Source: Temnothorax longispinosus
Taxonomy: Eukaryota; Arthropoda; Insecta; Hymenoptera; Formicidae
Reading direction: 5' to 3'
DNA: 64,000 bases
NCBI RefSeq assembly: GCF_030848805.1
Contig: NC_092363.1
Coordinates: 10,894,886 to 10,958,885 of the forward strand
Shown here piece after piece: positions 53,484 through 64,000 of the stretch (position 1 is the stretch's first letter; each line of letters begins with the position of its first letter). Both the position numbers and the translations under genes were made by a program. The notes under the pieces are model-generated. The model worked only from the letters and a program-made list of their open reading frames with translations, ran no database searches and was not told the origin of the DNA.

Positions 53484-53562
53484 GAGAGGGAGAGGGAGAG
53501 GGAGAGGGAGAGGGAGAGGGAGAGGGAGAGGGAGAGGGAGAGGGAGAGGGAGAGAGAGAGAG
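53484..53562. repeat. (GAGGGA)n tract, 3' flank of LINE copy 2
   Basis: A regular GAGGGA repeat ends in GAGAGAGA directly at the (GATT)n tail of the LINE (read on the plus strand). Confidence 0.92.
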
Positions 53563-53989
53563 ATTGATTGATTGATTGATTGATCATTTATTATGCCCAA
53601 ACAATGACTACAGGGCAAAAACATAATATAGCAGTTACAATAATGTCGCAATTACAATACTATAGCAGTTACAATACTACAGCAATAACAATAATATAGC
53701 AGTTACAAGATGCAAAGATGCAATGTGATATAAAGAAAAGCGAAATATAGCGGACAGAAGTTAGTATGATGTGCATGCTCTTTCTCGTAAAGCAAGCAAC
53801 CAGCAATCTCGATAATATACACTCTAAAAAACTAAGAACTAACGGAACTTAACTAATAATAAGTAAAGTGAAAAAGAATTAGACAAGGAGCAGTATTACT
53901 AAAGAGAACTAAATAGTGTATATAAAACTATGAACTAAGAGGCACTGCGCGATTTACGAACTAATAATAAGGAATGAAAGCACTAGAAG

Positions 53990-54301
53990 TTACACGTAAT
54001 TAGAGGTGGCCAAGATCCTAACCTGAAGTGACTTATGCACGTAACACGCCACTCCACCACCCATCCGTCTCACTCTATCATGACGAACCAAGAAGTAATT
54101 GTCCAAGGCCACAGTCGCATCAGAGACATTCACATTGAGCCATGTTTCAGAGACAGAAATTAAATGATAAGAACGTGTGGCAAGATGCAGTCTAATATAA
54201 TCAATAAGATCGATATGTCCCCGCAGGGAATTGGCGTTAAATTGAGCCACGCAAAACTGAGTAGACCTTAAAACCGAGCCACGATGAACGACGGATGGCA
54301 A
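53990..54301 (-). pseudogene. LINE endonuclease N-terminus, truncated
   Basis: The phrases CVAQFNANSLRGHID, ISVSETWLN, LVRHDRVRRMGGGVACYV are typical of the apurinic-type endonuclease of Jockey/CR1 elements: the N in QFNANSL and the E in SETWL are metal- and DNA-binding positions. The domain ends after ~100 residues and the sequence passes into the 3' UTR. It cannot be active. Confidence 0.85.
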
Positions 54302-54329
54302 CGAGCAATCGGAACGCGCACGTCAAACC

Positions 54330-55405
54330 AACTTATCAAGATCTGAAACCGAGTCAATTCAAATAACAGGCTTACCATCCGAGTGTCTGACATGTACACG
54401 ACCTCCCCTTACCCAAACATACGCATAAGACTTGTCTTTAGCGACACGCTTCGTCTACTGCAACAGCTCGTAAGTGTCTTTGGGAAGCAGTTCATTCACG
54501 TGCACACTCCGATCGGAACTGCTATCACAGACCTCCTTCTGCATGAGCACACGCCGAGCTCGTTTTTTAGATATTACAGTATCACGAACCGCGGACGAGG
54601 CTAATGTAACGATGTAAGAGTTAGTAGCTGAAGTAGGTAAGGGGCAGTCAGAAGCTCCCGCCGGCACAGGCCTACGAGCGACAGCCCTAACGTTAAGAAT
54701 GTGGCACGACAATTCCGGGATTTCTAATGCCGCAAACACATTGCGAACACACTCAGAGGGGGTGACGGACATCGTGGCAGGCACACCCGATACAATTAAC
54801 TCATTCCCAGTCTCACGCGCAACAGAACAAGAATCAGCACGTTCGCTCCTAAGCTCACGAATCTCATCCGTAAGGGCCTCACACCGCTGCTCCAACTCAA
54901 CAATACGCAGGCTGTTCCGCTCGACATTGCTCGCAATACAGTTTAACTTATCAAGTTTATCCTTAAGTTCCATATTCGTTCGCTGCTGCTCCTCAACGAA
55001 CGCCGAAAATTTCGCATTAGACTCACTCAGTTTCTCAGTCAGTCTTGCATTCGATTCACTCAGCTGTTCGATCAAACGACGCAAAAGATCATTAGTCGAG
55101 TTATCATTGAGACATTGAGACTGAGACAGAGACTGCGACTGAGCGCCGACGCTTACAGGAGTAGTCATAGTGTCAGAATTAGCTGATGATACAGAACTTT
55201 CTACCTCTCTTTCTACCTCAGGTGTGAGAGGTAAATTGAGAGAAACAGACAAAGATTTGCAACAAGTGTCGGCGTACCTAGTGACCGAATACGGCTTAAC
55301 ACAGCCCGGATGAAATATTCTCTTGCACTCACATTCGATAAGGGTAGTCGCAATCGTTTTCTTGCATCTAGCGCAGCGTTGCATCCCCTCCACACAAGCA
55401 GGCAA
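54330..55405 (-). pseudogene. LINE ORF1 with PHD-like finger and coiled coil
   Basis: A methionine at 55403-55405 opens a frame of 316 codons to a TAG at 54455. The Cys/His finger CARCKKTIATTLIECECK...HPGC matches that of copy 1. A leucine-rich coiled coil follows (LIEQLSESNARLTEKLSES). The C-terminal half has LRSERADSC and LPTSATNSYIVTLAS. In the same frame after the TAG, family-like sequence goes on (SYAYVWVRGGRVHVR), so the stop is probably a mutation. The protein would bind nucleic acid and multimerise. Confidence 0.82.
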
Positions 55406-55803
55406 TACAGCAGAAGGAATACGCAGCGATGACGCACCCGTAGCCCGTAGCAGCGATAGTAAAGGTCCCTACACACAGGCCATAGGCACCGAGTCACATA
55501 TGGCAGCCAATAGTCACCCAGACAGCACGTGTCAGAAGATAGCGTCGAGATGGAGACACCTTTAACGCATGCGTAGCCGTGATAGCCAATTCTCAACAGG
55601 AACAGCCAAGAGTTAGGTTAATAGCGGGCAAAATATTCTCCGCTGAAATGCGCATTGACAGACAGCAATCACCCACGAGATAGCAATTGAGCGTGATAAG
55701 CAACAAAAAACATGCCAATATCTGCAACAAAATGGCCCAAAGGCAGCTTACAGCAGGAAAGAGGATCGTTCAAAGCAAGAGCACAAAGAATAAGCACAGT
55801 GTG

Positions 55804-56104
<301 letters not shown>

Positions 56105-56175
56105 ACTATTGAGTGAGATTATTTGCGTGTATTATTACACATGTCCTCCGGGGCGAAGCCCGGGTAGCCAGCTAG

Positions 56176-56627
56176 TAGTCATATAAGATTATATATGATC
56201 AGATCAGAATATTGCATCTCAAAGTATCCGATAGATGGCATTCGATGTGATCTGTTTTTCGTATTTAAAATTTGATAAACAATGTTATAAGAACGGCATC
56301 AAAAAGACACGACACTGTCTCGCGCTATTCTCGCGCGACGCTGTCTCGGAGCGACACAATTTTTGTATCAGTTATATCGTAAAGTCCACTTTTATAATAA
56401 AGTGGCACGCTTAAAAAATAACATTTGAAAATATACATATGTATAACAATGTATAACAATTTTCTAAAACCTATTTAAATATATATGTCCTTATATATAA
56501 TCTTATATAATCATATATGACCATATAAACTCTTATCAGGCCAAAATTCCTATATGATAAGATAGCTTCTTATAGGAGCATATAACACACTATAAGGGAT
56601 ATTTTTTATATGTCTTTATACATACAT
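56176..56627. other. AT-rich spacer
   Basis: There are repeated TATATAATC/TATATGACC-like pieces, a short GC palindrome near 56320-56350, and no gene. Confidence 0.5.
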
Positions 56628-57950
56628 ATAGGATACGTTGACGACATTGGCTGCATCCAAAAGCACGATCGCTCATTGAGCGCTCACAGGTAGCCGCTCA
56701 GTGAGCATTTTTGATGTACTGGATATATGCTCACAACAGTTCACTATACGCATTTATGTGACGTATAAGTTATAGATATTTATTTGCGTTTATAATAGAC
56801 ATCTAGGGGATATACTGAGCGCTCAATGATCTATCTACTGGATACAAACGCTCTCTGGGCTGCTCACGGTGAGCGCTCGCCACTTTCGTGAGCGTAGTTT
56901 TCTATCGCTCACTCCGCTCACTTTACGCTCCCTCTTCAATCTTTGCGCCAACTTAATATCCCTAAAGGTTAGTAACTAAAATAATTCTTGTGCCGTTGTT
57001 AATTTTTATCTTTCAGTTGGAAAGTTAAGTTATTGTTTTTTGCAAATAATTAAAAAATTAACATATTAAGTAGTTAAACATTATTTAGATAAAGCATTTG
57101 TATATTTTTACAGGTGGCAGATAGTAAAGATAGAAATTAATATTTACGCAGATCTTTAGAGACGTAGATGTCTATTATAAATGCAAATAAATCTATAACT
57201 TATACGTCATATAAATGCGTATAGTGAACTGTTGTGAGCATATATCCAGCACATCAAAAATGCTCACTGAGCGGCTATCTGTGAGCGCTCAATGAGCGAT
57301 CGTGCTTCTGGATGCAGCCATTGCTATGACTATTCCTTCGGATATGCTAAACTTCACACTACACACTTTCAACTCTTTCCATACGCGCTCACAGTTTACC
57401 GTAGAAGTTGGCAATAAAAAACTTAATTTTCTAGATACCACCATCATCCTTAATGATGAGTTCATCAAATTTAATTGGTATCATAAGCCTACTTTTTTCG
57501 GCCGATATTTAAATTATAATTCTTGGCACCTTGTCTCATAAAAGCGCGGAACTACAATAGGATTCATCGATTGTGCATTTTTACTCTCACCCAAAATTTC
57601 ATGAGAAAAATCTGAAACTCATTGTCAACATCCTTCTGGACAATGATTATCTTTTAGATTTCATTTTTAATACAATTCATGAACGTCTTAGATGTCTTGT
57701 TGCTAAACAAACTAAAGAACAAAATCTTGAAGAAATTTCCGACGATGTTGAAAATGAAAGGAAGACATGGTTCACTATTCCATATTGTTGAGGATTGTCT
57801 AAGAATTTCTGGGACAACCTTGTCAAAAGATTCGACAGTTCAACTGGACACTCTCAAGAATGCACTCGCGAGTTATAGGAATCTCAGTATATATATTTTC
57901 AATTTTCACAAATCCATATATAGATACACAAGGACGCTGATCTTGATATG
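56628..57950 (+). pseudogene. Penelope-like reverse transcriptase, fragment 2, split by a MITE
   Basis: The codons for YVDDI lie at 56634-56648, and the frame resumes after the MITE as AMTIPSDMLNFTLHTFNSFH, RLNFLDT-like and WYHKPTFFGRYLN. A TAA at ~57539 and a frame change follow, then SHPKFHEKNLKLIVNILLDN and KTWFTIPYC. These are the C-terminal part of a Penelope-like reverse transcriptase. The GIY-YIG endonuclease that many such elements carry is not present. Fragment 1 at 27790-28117 ends just where this one starts. Confidence 0.85.
56649..57319. mobile_element. 671-bp TIR element inserted at the YVDD codons
   Basis: The inverted ends of ~135 bp begin GGCTGCATCC and share ACGATCGCTCATTGAGCGCT, AGTGAGCATTTTTGATGT and GAACTGTTGTGAGCATAT (one orientation given). 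ATT flanks both sides (56646-56648 and 57320-57322), both reading as the isoleucine after YVDD. It fits PIF/Harbinger-type elements. Confidence 0.9.
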
Positions 57951-59058
57951 ATCGCTCCAACGGACTGGAGATGCACTGGAGATGTGGACTTATGCACACA
58001 AGAACCCGGTGAAATGATCGGGCGCGAGGGCGGAGCGTGACGGAGCGACCAGATCGTAAATTAACGCACGCAAAAGAAACGGATATCTTGAGGCAGAAAT
58101 CTTGAGACCGAACGAAGATCTTGACGAACGAGAACAGGACGGAGATCTTGAGCGCGAAAACAGAACGGCAATCTTACGCACAGTAGCACAGACTCTCGCT
58201 GCGTCGCTGAGGACAAGCTTTCGTACTCGCGAAGAGAGCGTACTCCACTCGCGACCAGCTCGCTCCCAATCTCACGGGAGGCCGGTTTTCTCGGGAATCA
58301 CGCCCGCACTTCCTCGTCAGAACGGAGGAACTTTATTGCGCGAGAAATCGTCTTGTTACTGATTAGACCAATAGGATGTATAAGGTCTAGATCGTAGGTC
58401 CGTCAAGCTTGAACTGAGCTCGCAGGATCGTTGCACAACACGCGAAATTTCGAGTTTGGAAGCGAGACAGGTATGCAGAAGCATGGCCCGCGCGTGATAC
58501 CATTGTCTGAGACGCGTGTACGCGTGTCGACTTACACGCTGTAGTCGTCCGACAATACCTAAATATAACTTGAATTCACGAATAACGGCGAATTCAGAAT
58601 ACATATCTTCCTTCAATTCCTTCGGATAAATTTAGAATATTTTTAGAAAATCTGACATCAAATTATCCTTTTTTAGCGTTAACAAGCTTAATAAGTTTAG
58701 CAGAGTCCAGAAGGATGTCGTTTGTCCTATCTCACAATGTTAAAATATGAAATTTACAACACATTTACAATACCACGGTAAATAAAATTTACAAACTGGG
58801 TATCTAAAATAAAAATGCTTGCATTTGTATAGCTAAATTCATACACGAACATGAATTTTAATCACTGATATGAAATTTAATACACACAACATTGAATACT
58901 AAAAACCCGTTTAAGATTTTTTGGAATACGGAAAGTAATAATACATATTTTCGATTGCAAATGAGAACATTTGTACATGAATTTATTTGCTGCAAACAAA
59001 GCATTGAAAATACAATACGACTTTCGATTTTAATTGCGGTGAACTGTTAAAAACAATG
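57951..59058. other. Spacer with a short degenerate repeat
   Basis: Phrases ATCTTGA(G/C) recur at ~58087, 58102, 58116, 58150 in a degenerate 15- to 34-bp pattern. No protein family is recognised in the GC-rich part (57955-58520); the rest is AT-rich. Confidence 0.45.
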
Positions 59059-59136
59059 CACTTGAAATTGAATATTACGATATGCGTAATTGTTGTAAAG
59101 AAAGATTACGCATATCGTAATATTCAATTTCAAGTG
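59059..59136. repeat. Perfect hairpin, 32-bp arms, 14-nt loop
   Basis: CACTTGAAATTGAATATTAC continues for 32 bp (59059-59090) and is exactly inverted at 59105-59136. It lies 14 bp before the retroviral LTR. Confidence 0.9.
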
Positions 59137-59150
59137 TATCGTATTTATCA

Positions 59151-59546
59151 TGTTGTGCCCGTTTTACGGCGGGACACAGGGATCTTTGTATCCACGGAGG
59201 AGGCGGAATGGATAAACTGATATGACACTTTTCAATAAACAACACTTTAATGATTACTCTGACTTGTACATATTATTCGCGTGTAAGACCCGTCCGTCGC
59301 TGCCCGACTCACATTGCCCTGTCGTCTTTTTCTCTCGCTTCCTTTTGTATTCTCGTACGTCCTTCGTTATTGCTGAGTTGCTCGATCGTATGTGGGCCGA
59401 TCGCGCAACTCATTGTTTTGATTCCTCTTTGTCTTGTGGTCTCGATTTCCTTTCACGGTTTCGTTTATAATAAGATCTTTACAATACTTGTCTTTAAATA
59501 ACAGTGTTTCTTAATCTATTGTGTAATATTAATTGGGGCCGCAACA
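59151..59546 (-). repeat. Endogenous retrovirus copy 2, 3' LTR (396 bp)
   Basis: The plus strand begins TGTTGTGCCCGTTTTACGG and ends GGGGCCGCAACA, followed by TCCCTCCCCC. These ends resemble copy 1 (TGTTGTGCCGTACC and ACACAACA), but the interior is quite diverged. Confidence 0.85.
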
Positions 59547-59626
59547 TCCCTCCCCCTTTGAGAGAAGGAAACTACTGTCTATAGTTTTCGTTACAATGTT
59601 TCGCTGCTTATCCTACTTCTATTTCT

Positions 59627-61603
59627 TGTGACGTGACAAAAGTCGCGTGCCCGACCCGGATGGTAGCTCGGCCGAGGGAGGCGTCAAGGGTGGTGCCTCC
59701 GCCCGAGGCGAGCGGAGCGCTAGAGTTAAGGTTAGGTCTAAGATCTTTTGCGAGACTTACAGGACGAGGCGGTGCGGAGCAGATGGCCACGGAATTGTTA
59801 TGTAACGATGCAAGTCGCACCGCGGGACTTTCAGGTGGACAGCCAGAAGCTTACCGAGGACGGACGGCCGACGGGCGGGTCACGCTGAAGCACACGGCCG
59901 GTACAGCAGAGAGCCTGTCAAGGCACACGGTTAGCCCGCACTGACGAACCGCAGCCTAGATACGGAGGACCCGGAAGAGGGGGACGCCCCGACGAAGGTC
60001 CCCATCAAAAAACGGGACCGCATCCCCGGGATTCCGCCACCGGTCGACGAGCCATAGCCCGTCCAGCCTGGCCGTCGAGTAGCCGGTTGGTGAGTCGCAT
60101 CTTGGATAGCCGGTCTCACGAAGGCGGATTTAAAACTACTGCCGACGGATGGATGCAGCTGCGAGGGGCGCCCTAGATAGGCGCGGCGATCGCCTAGGGG
60201 CATCGGTATCGTGCCAGGGCGCAGCACCTGAAAGGGCTAGGAAAACCGACGCGCGGGCGCGCGCAGGCCCAGCGTGATCTTGCCAGGTCGTAGGCGTAGC
60301 AGCGGCACTGTCGTGCGAGCCGTCATCGAGGCATCATCCAGCCCTACGATCGGAACGACGAGCTGCCGGCGAACGAGCGAGCGTTCTTGAAAGGCCACTG
60401 CTCAATCACTTCAAAGTAAGATCGTCGCTGTACCGAGGCTCTCCCGGGAGTCGCGTTGTTCCGCGGGAATTGTTTCGCGTAGTATTAAGATCGAGAGAAA
60501 TACCGCGGGAGGGCCCGGCCGGAAAAGTATTGGCAAGTGCCCGTCTCGGGAATCGGGCGCGCGGCCGCCGACAGTCAGCGTGCGTCAAATTCTGTTCGTA
60601 TAATCGTCTAATCGTATCGTGGCGTTAAGGGTGGCTTTCTGTGAGTGCGAACCGGGAGGTGAGCATTTTGTGGGCATCACGTGATCGCGTCGTGGCGCAG
60701 GGCGCCTTCGCGTTTCGTGTTGCGGATTTCGCGAGGCCGCGGGCGTGATCACTAGGGTCAATCGCGAGGTTCTTTGGGGACTTGCGTAATCGAGAGATTC
60801 GCGGTCATTTGGTTTTCGTTCGGGACCCGCGTAATCAAGGGATTCGCGGTCATTCCGGCCTTCGTGAAATTGCCATGGTGCGTGCGAGTACTTCACGGTT
60901 ATTTTGTGTGGCGCGTACGTAAATGTTTTGTGCGTGAGTGTTTCGCGAGTATATGTCGCGTTTAATTGTAAGTAAATTGCGTTATTTGCGAGCGAATGTT
61001 CGTGCGTTTTGTCGTGGATGATTCACGGTTGTGTCGCGTTTAATTGTAAGTAAGTTGCGTTAGTTAAAAGGGGATGCTTATGCGTTTCGTCGGAAGTAAA
61101 TGTTCTCGTATTTCGCGTTTAATTGTCCGGGTGGGATGCGTATTCGTATCGGGAATAATCGATGTATGAGATAGATCGGGATTGCTGTGCAACTCGGCGG
61201 GAATGTGTATCGCGCTCGTGGGGTGACACGTTGCGCATATTCGGATTCTGCTTGTCGCCGTAAAAAATTTCTATCTTATTCCGCACGCTTTCTACGTTGC
61301 TTAAATATATTTATATTTCTGTTACCAATCTGGTGTGTTAATTACGCTGCGCTCCCTCTCCCCTTCCAACCGCGATTAACCTGTGGACTCACGCCTAAGA
61401 GACTTACGTTTAGAGTATCGTGGTGCGAGGAATCGCACCTGGCGCCCACACTTTGAGAAATTATTTGGTCGAGCTACCATCAGGTTTTCTACGTAGAGTC
61501 CTATCGCGATTTCAGGGAGATCTAGAAGTAAGTAGTAAAGAAAAGCGACGGCGCGCTCCTCCACGACTGGCGAGATCGTGAGGACATCGTCGTTGTCGTC
61601 ACA
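59627..61603 (+). mobile_element. 2.0-kb GC-rich LTR-like insertion 2
   Basis: It starts TGTGACGTGACAAAAG and ends TTGTCGTCACA, so its tips are inverted (TGTGACG and CGTCACA). TTCT flanks both sides (59623-59626 and 61604-61607), a possible 4-bp target duplication. A hairpin and TGGCGCCCACA stand at 61422-61450, ~155 bp before the end, as in insertion 1. Two tandem duplications are inside: ~45 bp at 60779-60868 and ~75 bp around 60952-61060. No protein domain is present. Confidence 0.7.
61422..61450 (+). promoter_or_regulatory. Hairpin plus primer-site-like TGGCGCCCACA
   Basis: GGTGCGA and TCGCACC pair, and TGGCGCCCACA follows directly. The equivalent structure in insertion 1 is at 18139-18170. 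Confidence 0.6.
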
Positions 61604-61664
61604 TTCTATTAGGGTGGTTTATTTTCTTTATTATTTTCTACGGTTACATTTTTCTTATCTTCTA

Positions 61665-62267
61665 CTATAACATCGCTGGGTCGCTCTGTATGTGCGGTTG
61701 GGCGCTTGCTTGTTTCTTATTTCTTTTTATTACATAGATACTTATTCTTATTACGCTTAATATAATTATTAACATAAGGGTCGATCCTACAGGATATATG
61801 ACATAGGGATTTTTTATTAGGGTGTCTTGGGATATTTCCAACTCTTTATTTATTTCGTTTATGTCTAGACTCAATTCTATTAATTTGTTCGGATTCCTAA
61901 TTACAGGTTCTAGTCTAATTTCCTTCTTCGCTTGTTCGCTAATATTTTTATTTTCGTTTGTTAGTGTTAGGTTAAAATCCGCTAAGTACATTTCTATTTG
62001 TTTCATGAATGTTTGTCTTTTTGTTTTTATTATAATGTCGGGTGTGGTTAGTTTACAATTTTTATTTATACTTATTTTTCCTGTTCTTTCTATTTCTATG
62101 TTTTGTCCCGCCCGGTCATTACATTGAATCGTTAGCTTTTGTTTTTTCGGCGTTGAGAATAGCCATGTTTGTGGTTCGATTACTGTTATCCATAAGGTTA
62201 CGTTTGACATTATTTGACGTTTTTCGCAGGTATTTACATATCCTGGCGTTTTTACATAAACTTGCAC
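61665..62267 (-). pseudogene. Envelope protein, C-terminal part with membrane anchor (copy 2)
   Basis: The frame has N-glycosylation-type sites, a coiled region (SLDINEINKELEISQ) and then a hydrophobic segment of ~23 residues near the end, followed by a short basic cytoplasmic tail. This is the layout of the end of baculovirus-F-like envelope proteins in errantivirus-type elements. The frame is separate from the N-terminal part (a stop lies between 62267 and 62423). Envelope proteins of this group sit in the cell or virion membrane. Confidence 0.8.
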
Positions 62268-62422
62268 CTTGCATGGTGCGTCGGCTTTTATAAAGTATAC
62301 CGGGTAGTTTCGGTTACATATATATTTTACTCCGTTTCATTTACAATCATTTAAATTGCGTTCCTCTAACGTTATATAATTACGATTCTCTTTATCTATC
62401 GTTAATATGTTGTGAGTAATTC

Positions 62423-63420
62423 TTAAAAATGTAAAAATATTCGCGTGGTTATATGGACAGGTAATGGTGTCGTTCTTATTATTTCATACACGGGGTGTGC
62501 TACCACGGGAAATTTAATTATCGTGTAAATGTTCGGATTATTGTAATACGCATTAATTTCTACGTAACTTTGTATATCGTTCCCATTTTCTAATCTAACT
62601 TTGAATGGGAAATAAGATCCTTGCGTCAATTGTGACGTCGCCTTTTTTAATGCCGTTATTATTTTTTCTACCGGTAATAGACGAGTGAGTATGATTCCTT
62701 CTTGCGAATATGTGAGGTAGTCTATCGTTCGTCTATCTTTCACGTCTTCTATTAGATCTTCGGTAATTGTGGTTATTAGTAATAACTGTTCGTCTATTGT
62801 TTCTCTTCTGGCGTACATGGCTGTCTCCTGCTGTATTCGTATCGTGACGTTTGTCAGCAGTTGTTCGTTATAATATAACGATTTTTCTAAGGCCTCCATG
62901 TGGCCTATTGTGGCGTTTATCACCTTTAATTGACTTTTCGCGGTGTGCCGTAGAGTCTGTTGCTGATTTTGTATCAGTTCAAGCTGCTCCCGTATGTGTT
63001 TTGCGTCGTCGGCATCCATAGTGTCGAACAGCGTTTTGCTGATCGTGCCGATCGCATCTATTAAACCACGTTTATTATCGTTTGTTTTATATATAGTCTG
63101 TAATCGCGTTAATAATTGCGTTATTTTTTCATTATCTTTCTCTATCGTATGGAGAATATTTTTGCACGTCTGCTGCGTGTCCGTTGCATCGTTTCGCATA
63201 ATCCTTTGGTTTGCTGAAAAACCTCTTGAAGTTGGTGATATCGGTGTCCTAGGGCTGCTACGTCGATTTTAATCGCTAGTTTCCATGTAGCTTCTACCTG
63301 TTGTAATTGTTCGGTTCGTTCAAAGTATATTCCCAGCTCGTTGCTGAATTGTCGTATCTCGTACGATGGTGCTGTCTCGAATTTCGCTTTTTTCGCGAAG
63401 TGCTGGACGACGATCAGCGT
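62423..63420 (-). pseudogene. Envelope protein, N-terminal and central part (copy 2)
   Basis: The frame from 63199 to 62423 has the basic cleavage-like KRG site followed by the conserved GLIDAIGTISKTLFDTMDA stretch of baculovirus-F-type fusion proteins. Long helices follow. Related sequence continues upstream to ~63420 in another frame (phrase ELGIYFERTEQLQQVEATW), so a frameshift lies near 63200. A CTTATCTTACAG stretch at ~63430, read on the minus strand, could be the splice acceptor used for env mRNA in this group. It is broken and incomplete, and no function is expected. Confidence 0.82.
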
Positions 63421-63527
63421 CCTGTAAGATAAGGACTCAAGTTACTTTTCTCTGAATTTTTTCTTGGCTTGGTTATACCTTCTCCTTGCATTTTTATCGC
63501 GCGTTTAGTCGCTCTTAAGACGTAGCC

Positions 63528-63922
63528 CTAAGCACTTTTATTTGCTCGTTTAATTATCGTATCGAAATTTTCGTTATGAAGTGTGACCGTTGGTTCGTGC
63601 CCACTACTTGTGATTCTTGCTGGCGCACGTACTGGCTGCGTGCGGCTCGTGCGGGCGCCGTGACTGTGCGTGCCGAGTGCGCGTGTTGGGGCGAATTTGT
63701 GTTCGGGACCGATGTCGCCCCCGCCCCCGTACAAAGATGCGGGCCCAGCCTCTTGGGTCCCTATACTGCCATTCCGGATTACTGTGGATGTGGCCTCCGG
63801 TCGGAGGGAAGTTACCCTCCCTCGCCGTTCTTGATTTTTGGTAAGTACTGGTTTATTTATTTTTCTTATTTATTACTATCGCCTACTTTCTATTGCTTGT
63901 TTTCGTTCTTTTGCGGCTTTTA
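63528..63922 (-). other. Region between pol and env (copy 2)
   Basis: A short frame (63528-63734) rich in Gly, Arg, Thr and Pro lies between the end of integrase and env. In this group such low-complexity sequence can be the tail of pol or the env leader. I cannot decide. Confidence 0.4.
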
Positions 63923-64000
63923 TTATTCTATGAAGGGCTTTAAGCGGTTTACGTGTACTCGCGTAGTTTTTCGTCCCTTTTTTATCGTATAATTGACGTC
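63923..64000 (-). CDS. Integrase C-terminus (pol end), partial
   Basis: The last codons on the minus strand read GRKTTRVHVNRLKPFI and then stop at 63923-63925. HVNRLKPF is the usual end of Ty3/gypsy integrases. The rest of pol is beyond the window. Confidence 0.75.
   Translation of the reverse strand, partial: DVNYTIKKGRKTTRVHVNRLKPFIE

Larger units (their letters stand above)
53563..55810 (-). mobile_element. Zinc-finger LINE, internally deleted (LINE copy 2)
   Basis: On the minus strand: CTCTCTGAGTATCAC start, 5' UTR, ORF1 with zinc finger and coiled coil, the first ~100 residues of the endonuclease, then directly a 3' UTR and an (AATC)n tail followed by TC-rich sequence. Reverse transcriptase is absent. 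The start and end match copy 1 at 1095-4351. Confidence 0.87.
59151..64000 (-). mobile_element. Insect endogenous retrovirus, copy 2, runs off the window
   Basis: A 3' LTR, a polypurine tract (complement of TCCCTCCCCC), an envelope gene and the end of pol follow each other from left to right on the minus strand. The LTR ends and purine tract match copy 1. A 1977-bp foreign insertion lies between the purine tract and env. The 5' part, including gag and most of pol, is beyond position 64000. Confidence 0.88.

Noticed and set aside
57951..58620. GC-rich stretch as exon of a host gene
   Set aside because: Frames are short and show a degenerate ATCTTGA repeat; no domain, splice pattern or homology is recognised.

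Overview
The window looks like a transposon-rich, gene-poor stretch of an insect chromosome. A hymenopteran such as an ant is my guess from the mix of elements, but nothing in the sequence names the species. I found no host protein gene, tRNA or rRNA. Almost all coding capacity belongs to transposable elements, most of them broken: a copia element with a half-tRNA-iMet primer site, two insect endogenous retroviruses with a baculovirus-F-like envelope, a BEL/Pao fragment, four kinds of non-LTR retrotransposon (a CR1/Jockey-group LINE with a zinc finger, an RTE, and two purine-rich ORF1 elements), Penelope-like fragments and Helitrons. The rest is MITEs, fold-back elements and satellites.

Layout, left to right. 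1-960: hairpins in AT-rich DNA. 970-4395: a zinc-finger LINE inside a (CT)n microsatellite. 4417-5460: a 182-bp satellite and a dispersed ~570-bp repeat. 5866-7745: an ~85-bp tandem array split by a 1.2-kb TIR transposon that itself holds a 121-bp MITE. 7869-12520: a copia element with a 5-bp target duplication. 13975-15780: BEL/Pao gag-protease remains. 15905-20010: a ~2-kb fold-back element split by a 2-kb LTR-like insertion. 20500-21522: a TIR element inside a GC-rich tandem repeat. 22337-27115: an internally deleted endogenous retrovirus. 27790-28117: the first part of a Penelope reverse transcriptase.

28533-30518: a second ~2-kb fold-back element. 31676-35805: Helitrons and their 134-bp arrays. 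35955-36615: hairpin MITEs. 37190-39220: a minus-strand LINE with ORF1 and endonuclease remains. 40057-42514: an ORF1-only, HAL1-like element with a 16-bp target duplication. 43440-47003: an RTE with five in-frame stops. 47855-50645: small tandem repeats, hairpins, the second copy of the ~570-bp repeat and a MITE. 51040-52195: an unassigned LTR-like unit. 52596-56175: a Helitron whose GA tract received a second zinc-finger LINE. 56628-57950: the second part of a Penelope reverse transcriptase, split at YVDD by a MITE. 59151-64000: a second endogenous retrovirus running off the window, interrupted by another 2-kb LTR-like insertion.

The most interesting results come from comparing copies within the window. 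Both zinc-finger LINEs lie in (TC)n tracts in the same orientation, and a related Helitron shows the unoccupied tract, so this family appears to target that microsatellite. The two copies carry different internal deletions but keep both ends. An ORF1-only element with a perfect 16-bp target duplication is an insect parallel to mammalian HAL1. Two ~2-kb GC-rich insertions share a start, a hairpin and a primer-site-like motif. A family with CCCTTATGAAAA ends and a 2-bp CT/AG duplication appears twice. All boundaries come from reading repeats by eye; no alignment or database search was run.
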